From contig NC_061786.1 in NCBI RefSeq assembly GCF_022458985.1, forward strand, positions 23,239,474-23,303,473: a DNA stretch of 64,000 nucleotides, read 5' to 3'. The stretch comes from Mugil cephalus (Eukaryota > Chordata > Actinopteri > Mugiliformes > Mugilidae). Positions 10,901-22,291 of this stretch are shown here, piece after piece (position 1 is the first letter of the stretch; each line of letters opens with the position of its first letter). The translations under genes were made by a program, and so were the position numbers. The notes beneath the pieces were generated by a model, which saw nothing but the letters and a program-made list of their open reading frames with translations, ran no database searches and had not been told where the DNA came from.

Positions 10901-12808
10901 CATGAAGCTGGATTCATTCTTATCGGCTACGTTACCATGGTAACTGACTCTGAACAGCTGACCTGCTTCAGGTTAGAGTAACTTCCAGGATCTATCTGAA
11001 TCCCATAAAAGGCTCCGCCCACCGGCCAATCAGCTGTTCAGGAAAAAATCACATGTCCTTTCATTGAAGACCTGATTGAGATCGGAGCCCAAATCACTAG
11101 AAGAGCGTTACGGCGTGAACGCATCTTCAGGAGATAATCACACAAAGAAGAGGATGTTTTAGCTCAAACTCGGCTCAGAATCAGGATCATTTCATTCAGG
11201 ACAACAACCTGATGCATTGATGTGATGTCACAGCTTTACTGTCGCCCAGGTAACATGACAGAAGGATGTTTTTATCTTTTTACTCCAGAGGGGAATGACA
11301 CGTGATTCATCTCTGCAGCTCAGTGGTTTGGTTTCGTGGCTTCTTAAATGGTAAAACTAACCATTGATGCGTAATTTACGCATTTATTTAATCTGCAGTC
11401 CTTTAATTTATGGCGTCTCTTTGATGCAGACGCAGTGTTTGACTTTTTTTTAAGATTTTGAGTTAGTTTTACTTTTTCTCCTTCATATCTGAGGAGAATC
11501 AGTCTTTGTGGATCAGCCTCATGATTGTGAATGTTCTGCTGCCTTGAAACAATATAAGGAACTCGCCCTCATACGATTCACAACAAGACAAACCTGGTTT
11601 CAGTTAGTGAGTTGATAACCAGCGTCGTGATACCGTTTATCCAGATCGTCATTGTTCTGAATAGGTGCAGCTGGATAAGTTGGAGTAAAACCGGATAAGT
11701 TGAACTTGCTTCCTGATACCGGCCTCAGGTTTTCCTCCAGCAGCTACAAGGAAATGTTGGATTAGACACAGGACCGGACTAGAATGATTTAAACACTGAC
11801 AGGTTCTTATGTTCGTCTCTGGGATAAATGGCCTCAAAGATATATTTGTTATTATCCATAATTTACAGAGTAATTAAATCTGTCTGTGACTCATAGTGGA
11901 GTGAGGTTATGGTGGCGGCGTGTTCGCCAAGGTGGCCGCCGCTCAGCTCTGTCCTCACAAAGATCGAGACCCGCGTGGTGTTAATGATGCAGTTGTCCAG
12001 AGGAATGTCCTCCTGTCCGTCCCGCTCCGAGCCGTCATCCTGGTAAATGTGGGCACTGCTCCGTCATCCTCCTCAGCCCGGGGCTCTGACCTCAGCCCGC
12101 TCCCCGAGGGGCGCTTGATTCATGCTCGCCAGGTGCTCGGGGCGGGAGGGGAGGGAGGGGGGACAGAGCGATGCAGCGAAGAGACTCTGCGTTAACAACT
12201 GCTTTCACAGATTACAGGGACAAACTAGGAGACACGCAAACAGCAGGAGACGTCCAGATTAGTCCAGTTAATCCCAGGTGCAGCAGTGAAAACAGTTTAG
12301 TTGTGGCTCTGCTACTTTCCACTTCACTCCACTAAAAACTTTAACTTTGATATCATTTATTTGGGACCTGTCAGTGTTTAAATCGGCTCCATCTTTCCAG
12401 ATGAACACATTAATGCTTGATTTAATGATTTCATCTGTCTAATCTAAAAAGCCTCAAGTCAAACAAAAGTCTGGAAAGAGTAAAAAGTCTCTCCTAAATC
12501 ACACAGATGTCGCTTTGCACTGGATCAGTTTTATCTCAGGACCTCGGTTCAGGTCATTTATGGTGTAATTTTTAGTTTACAAAAAGCAGACATGCACAAT
12601 TCGCACGGGATTAAGATCACAGACGACAAGTTACCCAGATAAAACTAGTTCCGTGTGAACAGGATCCAACTTTATTTCATCCCCAAACATTTATCATCTC
12701 ATTAAATCCGCCTCCGTCCTCCCGTTCAGATCTGACGTTTCTGCATCAGCTCCACGTTATTTAGACGTCCCCGGTGTTCCTAATGAAGTGGCGACCTACC
12801 TGTCGTCG

Positions 12809-12857
<49 letters not shown>

Positions 12858-13093
12858 GGTAAACGGTTGCCATGGAGCTGTGCCTGTCAATCAGATCAGA
12901 TCCGAGCCGACCAATCGCAGCAGGGCCCTGGATTCTGTTGCGTAATCCTCCGTCCAGACGCTGCACGTCTGACCTCTGGTTTCCCCCGTTGTCGTGGCAA
13001 CTGCTACGAGAGGAAGTCGCAAAGCTGCCCCCTCGCACCCCCGCCGCCTCGTTGCCATGGCCACGGCGGCGGAGCACGCTCAGTCCGAGTGTT

Positions 13094-13157
<64 letters not shown>

Positions 13158-16100
13158 GGGGGTATAAATAGCCCTCAGGCCTCAGTCAGTGTTGGGTTTC
13201 AGGAGCAGCTGCTGGTTTTCAACAGGTGATGGAGGAGGAGGTGATGGAGGAGGTGGGGGGGGGAGGGGGAGGCTTCATTCTGCTTGAACTCGTGCAGCGC
13301 CGCTGATATTTAGCTGTGAGCTAAAAGATCACAAACTAGCCCTGAGAGCAGCTAGGTGGTTAGCGTGCTAGCTCACACGGGCTCGTTGTTTATCTGCCAC
13401 TAACTACACGGAGTCAGAGCGCCCTCTGCTGGAGGAGCTTTGTAATGAGTTTATATGTTTTATACGACATCTTCTCTCAGTTCTCTTCTGCTTCTTCTCA
13501 GACCTCTCACACGTGACAAAACATTAGGTACACTAGGGACTCCGGCTACGTTACACATGTGAAATGAGTGATTTGTTGTTTTTGTTTTTTTTGAACACAA
13601 TTTTTTTGTTTCCAATTACAGAGAAGATACAAGACACCGAAACAAACAGCACAAATGAGTAATAACAACAATAATAATTCAGTTATGATTAAAAATAAAA
13701 GTGCAGCTTTAGTTTGTCTCCAGTCCGTTGTGTATATTGTTGTATATTGTTGTTGTCCATCATACTGATTATTCAGATCTGCAGGTGTATAATCACAGCT
13801 TGTAAAATAACCCGTCTTTACTCTTTATTACAGCTTTTAACCTTATATATTAAAGATCTCCCTGTAGCAGAGAGTGGGTTTGTTGTGTCTAACGCTGTGT
13901 GTTTGTGTGTTTCTGCAGGCGAGGATAGCGTTCCTGCAGGGAGAGAGGAAAGGTCAGGAGAACCTGAAGAACGACCTGGTTAGAAGAATAAAAATGTTAG
14001 AATACGCTTTAAAACAGGAAAGGTAAGAACTGATGCCTGCGTCATAAGTTTCCAGAGATCCAGCGTCTCTGCCCCGAGTTTGATGTTTAAATGTTTTAAT
14101 TCTAATTTCATTTTTATTTTCTTAATGTTTAAATCTACAAATAAATGTTTTTGTTTCGTCCTCAGAGCAAAATATCACAAGTTAAAATATGGAACCGAGT
14201 TAAACCAAGGAGAGATGAAGATGCCAAGTTTTGAATCAGGTCAGCGACGCACGGTCGCCTCCTTTCTTTACTCCTTCTACCAGAAACACACTCTTCATCT
14301 TCACCTCCTTTCTTTACTCCTTCTACCAGAAACACACTCTTCATCATCAGCTCCTCTTCTTCTGCTTCTCATATGGATCAGTTTAAACCAGACTTTAGTT
14401 TCTTTATGTCACAACACAAAAATATGAAAGATGTATTTTTTTCCTTAGTTTTTAGAACCATTTATATTTTTCACACGTTTAGTTTAATTTTAGATTTTTA
14501 TTCCATATTATAATTTGATATATATATATGAGATTTTTCTGATATCTTTTTTTTTACCTTTTTGCAGATGAAATTTATTTATTACATTTATTAAATATTT
14601 GGTGCATTTTATTGTCATTTTTTTATCATCTCATGCAGCTCTGCTCATTCTCAGGTTTAATTAGTGTTAAATAACGTTGATTTATTTCACCACTGCCACT
14701 AAAAACTGAAACTATTTCTGTCTTCTCACGTCTCAGTAGCTGATCTCAGATCTTACTCGTATATATATCTCCAGTAGGTGGCGCTGTACTAATCATTACT
14801 TCTGCCTTTGTCTTTCAGACACCAAAGACTCCGATGTCTCTGCGGTTCCTGCAAACAGTCAGCTCACCTGGAAACAAGGACGGCAGCTTCTCAGACAGTA
14901 AGAAGACGTTTCACCTCTGACCTTTGGTTTATTGAAGCTTCTGCTCGATCCACCGTGAAAACTACACACGCAGCATTAATGAGAAAACAGGAAGTTAGCT
15001 TAGCATAAATAGCGTGCAGAGCATGTGATGTGAATTAAATGTTAACAAGGGAAAATACAAACAAATTCAAACAAATGCCTCGTTGTGTCTCCTCCTTAAT
15101 GAGGCACTTTCAAAATAAAATACTGCTCAACTCTGACACTGAATTACAACGAAAAATAAATGAGATAAAATGATGTAAACGTGGAGGACGAACACGGCCT
15201 TTAACACTGTGAGTGTTGTGTTCAGGTACCTGCAGGAAGTGGGATACACAGACACCATCCTGGACGTCCGCACTCAGAGAGTCCGGTCTCTGCTCGGCCT
15301 GTCGGGTTCTGAGCAGAACGGATCCGTGGAGAACAAGAACCTGCAGCACCTGATCAACGGGACGGAGCGACGCAAGGACAGTAAGAGGTAGAGACCCGGG
15401 ACGCGGCGCCTCAGACTCGCTGTGCCGTGTCTCGGTGTCTCGGGTGGTGACGGGACCGTGTGTGGGTTTGTGTCCAGGAGTCCGGGAGACGTTCTGGAGA
15501 CGTTCAACTTCCTGGAGAACGCAGAGGACAGCGACGAGGACGAGGACGAGGAGGGAGACCTGATGGACGACATGAGCGCAGACAAACACCACAGAACCAA
15601 GAAACACAAGACCAAGGTCCAGACGCCTTCCTCACGTCCTCCGTCCTCTGTCCCTCCACCGCCGCCGTCCTTCCAGGCTTCATTTGTCTCTCTCTGTCCT
15701 CCAGGTGGGGAACGAGGGTTTGGCGTCGGAGGACGATGCCGACACGGAGGAGGCGCTGAAGGAGTTTGACTTCCTGGTGACGGCCGAGGACGGAGAGGGA
15801 GCGGGCGAAGCTCGGAGCTCCGGGGACGGGACAGAGTGGGGTGAGACGTTTAGGTTCATAGTCCCGCACGGTGGGACGTCAGGGGACGGAGAATAATCTG
15901 AGTTATTGGACTGAGACAGACATGAACCAGGTTCACATTCAACACTTTGGTTCCACGTTCTGTTTAGAGACGCCAGGTTCACAGGTGCTGATTTAGACTA
16001 AAATAATTAGGTTTTGTTTCAGGAACATTTAAGTTATTGTCACTTATAATTCACATTAGTCACTAACGTTCCTCTGTTTGTTGGTTTGTTGTATTGACCA

Positions 16101-18273
16101 GTGTTTCCACCATTTTTAACAGTTTTAGCATAAAAACTATTTTCTGAAATCATGTTTTTATAAAGTACAGACAGTTTGTGTTGAGATAAAAACTTGTTTT
16201 GAAGCTATTTAGGACTTTGTCTCCAGCGCAGAGTGAACCAGTGCATCTCTCTGCTTCCTCCGTTGTTAATAATGTGTAATGTAATGTGAAAACGTGACTT
16301 GTCGCATGTGTGACGTCGTCTCAGAGACGAGAAGAAAGAAAAAATGTATGTTTTCACTCAGGAAAATGGAGAAGTTGGATCAGTAACTGTAATCTGATTA
16401 CTGGTTTAAATTCTCAGGTTAGAGGCGTCACTGGATCAGTAATAATAAATACCAGTTTAATTGTGTTTTACGTCCCTTTTCCCTCGTGGAGCTTCATAAC
16501 CGTCCGTTTAGATTCATTCATGTGAGCGTCGTCCTGTGATGTGATGCAGCGTTTTCCTGTTATTTGTAACATTTTCCTTGTCTCTCTGCAGCGGAGCCGC
16601 TACCGTTTCCCACCGGCGGGGGGAAGTCCTTCCTGTTGGGGGGGTCGGACGACGTGCTGGAGAGCGTTCTGGGTCTGGGCGACCTGGCCGACCTCACGGT
16701 GACCAACGACGAGGCCGACTACGGCTACGACGTGAGGAAACGTCCCGGCAGACGGATGCAGCGCTGGGCCGATGTGTTTCTAACGCCGTCGTCTCTTCCT
16801 CCCTCCAGCTCCAGTCCAACAAGGAGTCGTCGTGCAGGAAGACGTGGAACCCGAAGTACACGCTGAGGAGCCACTTCGACGGCGTCCGGGCGCTCGCCTT
16901 CCACCCCGTGGAGCCGTGTCTGGTCACCGTGTCCGAGGACCACACCCTGAAACTGTGGAACCTCACCAAGACCGTCCCTGCCAAAAAGTACAAACCTGCA
17001 CCACAAACCATCCGTTTTAGTTTGAATCTCCGCTCTGATCGTGTCCCACACAGTGTTCACTCTGCCTCAAAGGAAAATCCTTCAGAACCGACGCGTCCTT
17101 CAGCATTTGCATCTCATTTTCTGTTCGTCTGAGCTTCCCTGAGGATTTAATATGATCCACTTCATCACTTCTGAGCTCAGCAGCACCAGCGTCATTATTA
17201 TTACGTTAATCATCTGTTTTTATTTCCTCTGTTTTTCAGAAGTGCCTCTTTTGATGTGGAGCCCATCTACACATTCAGAGCTCACGTGTACGTATCCAGA
17301 CACAGATCATCGCCTCTACGATATACGACAGGAAAACTAAAATATAAGCAGCTCAGAAAACAGACTAAATAAATAAATATTCCAGGCTTGTATTAATAGA
17401 ACGATTAAAAGAGAAAGAAGATGTCGGGAACAAAGACTTCAAACATCGTCAGTAAAATATTAATAAAATGTTGGAGAAATATTGATGATAAAATATCAAA
17501 AGTGTTGAGTAAAATATCAGAGAAATATTTCCAACTATTTTAAGAAATGTTATTATTATTATATCAACATCTAAAACATACATTAGTAAAATATCAGAGA
17601 AATATTAGAATATATTTTTCAAAAATAACATAGAAATATAAAAAAATATATATTAGGAAATATATAAAAATACTGAGAGATTTTTTTTTTAGATCTCAGG
17701 ATGAGTGTGAGTATTTATAGTAAATATTTCAAGAAGATATTTTTACAAAATCTCTAGAATCATAGTTTTACAACTATCAGAAAAACATATAAATTAGTTT
17801 TTAAAGTATTTTTAAAAAGTTTTTATTATTATTATTTTTTTTAAATAAATAAAATGTTTAATAAAATTAAGGAACTTTAATAAAACTAGGAACTGACTGA
17901 TAATCAAAATAAAAGCTCTGAGCTTCTTCAGGATATTGATCTGAAGTTTTACTACGATCAGCTGATCAGTTACAGAAACGTTACAGAAACGTTACAGAAA
18001 CGTTAGAGTGATGTGTCTTCACTCACAGATGATCTTTGAAAGCTCGTCGACCAATCAGAAGAGGTGAAATACTTAGAGGAGCCAGACTCCACTTAGTACA
18101 TCAGTGTTTTATAATCGACTGTTCAGTGTTGGAGGCTCGTGAACAGCTGCAGTAAACTCCTCTAATGACCTGTCCCCTGTCCCCTGTCCCCTGTCCCCTG
18201 TCCCCTGTCTCCCGTCCCCTGTCTCCCGTCCCCTGTCTCCCGTCCCCTGTCCCCTGTCCCCTGTCCCCTGTCC

Positions 18274-18310
<37 letters not shown>

Positions 18311-21300
18311 CGTCTCCCATCTCCCGTCTCCCGTCCCCTGTCTACCGTCCCCTGTCTCCTGTCTCCTGTCCCCTTTCAGTGGTCCCGTGTTGTCGTTGGC
18401 GATGACCTCCAGCGGTGAACAGTGTTTCAGCGGCGGCATCGACTCGACCATCCAGTGGTGGAACATCCCGAGCTCTAACGTCGACCCCTACGACACCTAC
18501 GGTACCTGAACGCAACGCTTCATCCGTCCAGACACGATGTCTCACACCCAACGGGTTTACGCAGAAAAACGTCCAGACTTATGATTTTCTTTTATTTTTA
18601 TTTCTAATTGTTTTATTTTTTAAAATATATATAGAGAAAAAATTTAACTATTAAAAACATATTTAATGTAAAGTTGAAATATTGATAGATTTCATTTCCA
18701 CAAATTAAATTAAATTTTTTTTTTTAAGTTAAGAAACACTTATACAATTACAGAGAATATTAATGATCTGATGATTAAAGTCTCACATCTCGAAAAAGTT
18801 TCCTTAAAAAAATTAATTTTTTTATGGTCTCAACTTAAAAAAGTATATAAGATGTTTCATTTAAAATTTGTAAATATATAAAAAAAAAAAGAAATCTTGT
18901 ATATATTTTTAAAAATATGTTGGAAAAAAATTTACGAACATTAATAAAACTACTGAAGAAAATTATTTTTTAGAGTCAGACAGTCAGAAAAAGCTTCCTC
19001 ATAAAAATGTCCTAATTACGTAGTAATTTAATTCCTAAATATAAAAGCAATCTCTTGGAATATTAAAAAAAACAATATGTGGAAAAATATTTTAAAATTC
19101 ATTAATCAATTTTTATTTTTATTTCTCGAAATCATATTCAATCATATTTATGTGTGTGTGTATATGTGTGTTAAAATTTAAGAACATAAAACTACAGAAA
19201 ATAATAATTAAAAAATAATCTCACACTCATCTTAAAATGTTTTTATATCTTGTGGTCTGTACCCAAAAATATGTTATGTTTTATATCACAAAAATTATTT
19301 CATTTTAATTTACAGAAAAATATTTAGACAAAATGTCTAAATATAAAAAATAATAATGAAAAATAATGATAATAATGAAAATTAAAGGTTCTAATCTCTA
19401 AATGTTAAGAGAAGTCGTCTGGACAGACCAAGCTTGACGTAGCCCCTCCCCTTCTTTTCCTCCCGTCCAATCAGATCCCAGCGTCCTGGCCGGCTCGTGG
19501 CTGGGTCACACGGACGCCGTGTGGGGATTGGCCTACAGCGGCATCAAGAACCGCCTCCTGTCCTGCTCGGCGGACGGAACGGTGAAGCTGTGGAACCCGA
19601 CGGAGAAGAACCCCTGCATCAGCACTTTCAACACAAACAAGGGTGAGAGGAGGAGCAGAGGAGCAGAGCGCCTCCTGCTGGAGGAGGTGGTGGATAAATA
19701 TCAGCCAACTTTAACTTCGTCTCAGCTGATAAGAAAGAATTGAAATATGGTGACAGCTAAAAAAAAATGGTTCAAAACTAATCAAACCTGTAGAATCCCA
19801 CTTTTACTTCTTCTACTGAAATCTGATTGTTGTATCTGCTGTTTCTGTGTTTACGTTGTGTCTGAGGAGTGTGTTTACACAGCAGAGTTTCTGCCTTTAA
19901 GTCTAAAATATGATAATCCCAGTTCAAGACCTTAAAAAAATCTTAAATATTTGCATATTTTACAAAGTAGGTCTGAAGTTTCCTGTGGAATGACAATGAA
20001 AGTAGTTCTGGTTCTCGGATTTCCTTATTTATCGTTCTTCATGTAGGTCTTAAATGCAACACATAATGGTCTTTAAAGGTCTTAAAAGGTGTTAAGTTTA
20101 ACTTCATGCTTTTGTAATTTCTTAAATTTAATTTAATGGTCTTAAAAAGGTCTTAAATTTAACCCATAGTGATCTTAAAAGGTCTTAAACAGTCTGAAAT
20201 TTAACTTAACGGTCTTAAAATGTCTTATATTTAACTTAATGGTCTTAAAAAGGTCTTAAATTGAACCCATATTGATCTTAAAAGGTCTTAAAAGGTCTTA
20301 AAAGGTGTTAAGTTTAACTTCATGGTTTTGAAATTTCTTAAATTTAACTTAACAGTCTTAAAAAGGTCTTAAATTTAACCCACAGTGATCTGAAAAGGTC
20401 TGAAAATGTCTTATATTTAACTTAATGGTTTTAAAATGTGTTCAGTTTAACCCACAATGTTCTTAAAAGGTCTTAAAAGGTCTTAAGTATTTCCCATAAT
20501 GATGTTAAATGTTTAAATGTCTCTCGTGTTCATTAACTTGTCCTGATCTAATGAAACGTCTCTTTAACACTGTGTCTCTGCAGAACACGGCGTCCCCACG
20601 TCGGTGGACTTTAACGGTTGTGACCCCGCCCACATGGTGGCGTCCTTCAACAGCGGAGACGTGGTGGTGTACGACCTGGAGACGTCCCAGAATGCACTGG
20701 TGCTGAAGGGTCAGGGGGACGGCAGTAAGTGACACATTTACACACATTTACACACATTTATTTATACACATTTATACGACTCTTGTTTCTGAGGACTCGT
20801 CTCCTTCAGCTCTTCCAGGTTCAAACCACATCAACAAGGTGGTGAGTCACCCGACGCTGCCCGTCACCATCACCGCCCACGAAGACCGACATATCAAGTT
20901 CTACGACAACAAGTCAGGTCGGTCCTCGCTCATATTAAAGCTGCTCAAACTTTATTCATCACTTACACATCGACAGTGGAGACAAAAGCTTTTTACTTTA
21001 ACTAAGAATGAACTAACAATAGAGAGAATATTGAACTATTAAAAACGTATATTTAATGTAATGTATATGTAAAGTTGAAATATAGATAGATTTAAATCTA
21101 TTTAAATCTATTTAAAGATTTAAATTTAAAAAATGTTTTTTTCATTTAAGTTAAGAAACATTTATACAAATACAGAGAATATTAATGATAAAGTCTCTCA
21201 TCTCGAAAAAGTTTCCTTAAAAAATTTTTTTTATGGTCTCAATTTAAAAAAGTATATAAGATGTTTAATTTAAAATTTATAAATATAAAAAAATAACTAA

Positions 21301-22291
21301 AACTTAACTAACAATATGAGGACATATGGAGATAAAGAGCAGGTGTCAGAATGTTTTACTTTCCTTCATGAAAATGACTCAAACATCCTGAAAGATGAAT
21401 GAACGAATGATCCGATATGAGACCAGAGTCCATCAGCAAGAAGAAAGAGACTCAGGTCCTGGTTTAGTTCCTGTGGATCAGTCTGATCCTCGCGGCTCTG
21501 ACCAGGTGATGTGTGTCACCTGTCCTGCAGGTAAAGTGATCCACGCTATGGTGGCTCATCTGGACGCAGTGACCAGTCTGGCTGTGGATCCCAACGGCAT
21601 CTACCTGATGTCTGGAAGTAAGTCTGACATTCACCCCTTTATCGACCAGGACCAGGACCAGGACCAGGTCCCTGTAGCTATGTTTTAATGGTGGTTGGCT
21701 GGTGGCAAAGATACCAGAAATAAAAGTAGAAGAAGAAGGAGGAGGAGGAGGAGGAGGAAGGAGGGAGAATCAATCTGTATCTATTCATTACACTGACCTC
21801 TGTTATATTCTCCTCCTCCGTCCTCCCTCAGTCTCAGTATTATTACTGTTATTATTATTGTGATATTATTATAATTATCATTATTGTTGTTATTGTTTTG
21901 TATTGTTGGATGATTGTACCTTCACGTTTTATTTTTTAAACCCTCAGTAACAGAATCCAAACTGTCCCCTGGTGGAGTTAATAAAGTGTGAATGAGTACG
22001 AGCTCCTCTGTCCACATCAGCTCTGACTGAAGATTAACGGGGCTGAATCCAGTCGACTGTAGGAGGAACAATCCTCGATCTCGTCCTGAACTGAACGTCC
22101 CGTTTTCTTTTTCCCCGCCAGGTCACGACTGCTCGCTGCGCCTGTGGAACCTGGACAGTAAAACGTGCGTGCAGGAGATCACGGCGCACAGGAAGAAGAG
22201 CGAGGAGGCCATCTACGACGTGGCCTTCCACCCGTCCAAGGCCTACATCGCCTCGGCCGGAGCCGACGCCCTCGCCAGGGTCTACGTCTAA
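4998..22291 (+). CDS. strn3: Striatin-3 (STRN3 / SG2NA), complete, 16 coding exons
   Basis: Scaffold and regulatory (B''') subunit of PP2A in the STRIPAK complex. Exons: 4998-5267, 13919-14022, 14166-14239, 14819-14897, 15226-15387, 15478-15616, 15705-15840, 16592-16731, 16809-16987, 17240-17287, 18380-18501, 19475-19642, 20584-20724, 20819-20917, 21531-21617, 22122-22291. All have GT-AG junctions and sum to 2118 nt, 705 aa. Residues 1-55 are Gly/Pro/Gln-rich. YTIPGILHYIQHEWARFEME and the following coiled coil (to about 125) hold the caveolin-binding and dimerisation region. RQYLQEVGYTDTILDVRTQR lies in the region linked to calmodulin binding. An acidic patch and EEALKEFDFLVTAEDGEG follow. 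WD40 repeats run from about residue 383 to the end (HTLKLWNL, GTVKLWNP, CSLRLWNL), closing in ADALARVYV. Exon 7 joins exon 8 directly in phase, giving the short beta-type form. Confidence 0.97.
8060..8850. repeat. Degenerate TTTGTGTCTYTGTGGTCG minisatellite
   Basis: About 0.8 kb of T/G-rich DNA repeats versions of 'tttgtgtctctgtggtcgtt' with heavy divergence. Several overlapping Phe/Cys/Val-rich ORFs arise from it and are rejected as genes. Confidence 0.6.
10815..11240 (+). mobile_element. PIF/Harbinger-like transposon remnant
   Basis: The block has 'catgaagcaggatcacaggt' and 'catgaagctggattcattct' motifs typical of teleost Harbinger-like repeats. Near 11093-11135 it keeps a short frame reading TRRALRRERIFRR, which resembles the N-terminal part of Harbinger nucleases. 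The frame then hits a stop. Boundaries and superfamily are inferred. Confidence 0.35.
12813..12853. repeat. (AAT)n microsatellite
   Basis: About 13 uninterrupted AAT triplets in STRN3 intron 1. Just before it, 'gttcctaatgaagtggc' (12777-12793) resembles the end of the MITE family found at 26905-27355 and 58250-58535. Confidence 0.85.
13096..13162. repeat. (GT)n followed by a G22 run
   Basis: About 22 GT units run straight into 22 G residues (13141-13162), which are followed at once by TATAAATA. It lies in STRN3 intron 1, some 750 bp before exon 2. The G run could form a quadruplex and is a likely sequencing or assembly weak spot. Confidence 0.9.
14257..14343. repeat. Tandem duplication of a 46-bp unit in STRN3 intron 3
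   Basis: Two adjacent, nearly identical copies of a unit starting 'cctcctttctttactccttc' and ending in 'cacactcttcatc' follow the exon 3 donor. The copies differ at about one position. Confidence 0.8.
18169..18376. repeat. Pyrimidine heptamer minisatellite abutting the STRN3 exon 11 acceptor
   Basis: Nearly 30 copies of GTCCCCT and its variants GTCTCCC and GTCTCCT run without a break into CCCTTTCAG, the acceptor of the exon starting at 18380. The minisatellite therefore supplies the whole polypyrimidine tract. The opposite-strand ORF (RRQETGDRGQGTGD type) is a repeat artefact. Confidence 0.9.
18636..18905. repeat. Dispersed direct repeat, copy 1 (STRN3 intron 11)
   Basis: An AT-rich segment containing 'ctcgaaaaagtttccttaaa' and 'aaaaaagtatataagatgtt' recurs in the same orientation at about 21030-21300 in intron 14. 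Order and spacing of the motifs are shared, so this is one diverged duplicated unit and not two chance AT-rich stretches. Confidence 0.75.
20040..20510. repeat. Degenerate tandem repeat in STRN3 intron 12
   Basis: The motif 'ggtcttaaaaaggtcttaaa' plus 'tttaacttaatggtcttaaa' recurs about ten times with a period near 35-40 or its multiples. It lies between exon 12 (ending 19642) and exon 13 (starting 20584). Confidence 0.75.
21030..21300. repeat. Dispersed direct repeat, copy 2 (STRN3 intron 14)
   Basis: Second copy of the unit at 18636-18905, with small indels such as 'attaatgataaagtctctca' in place of 'attaatgatctgatgattaa'. No transposase or terminal repeat was recognised. Confidence 0.75.

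Larger units (their letters stand above)
5268..13918 (+). other. strn3: STRN3 intron 1 (8.65 kb), no gene seen
   Basis: Long first intron between the N-terminal exon and the coiled-coil exon. I see no conserved coding exon in it on either strand. It contains a TTTGTGTC-rich degenerate repeat (8060-8850), a Harbinger-like remnant (10815-11240), an AAT run, and a GT/G run followed by a TATAAATA. The rest is AT-rich unique-looking sequence. Confidence 0.7.

Noticed and set aside
15110..15869. Minus-strand ORFs of 165 and 121 codons
   Set aside because: Antisense shadows of STRN3 exons 5-7, whose sense frames match striatin closely.
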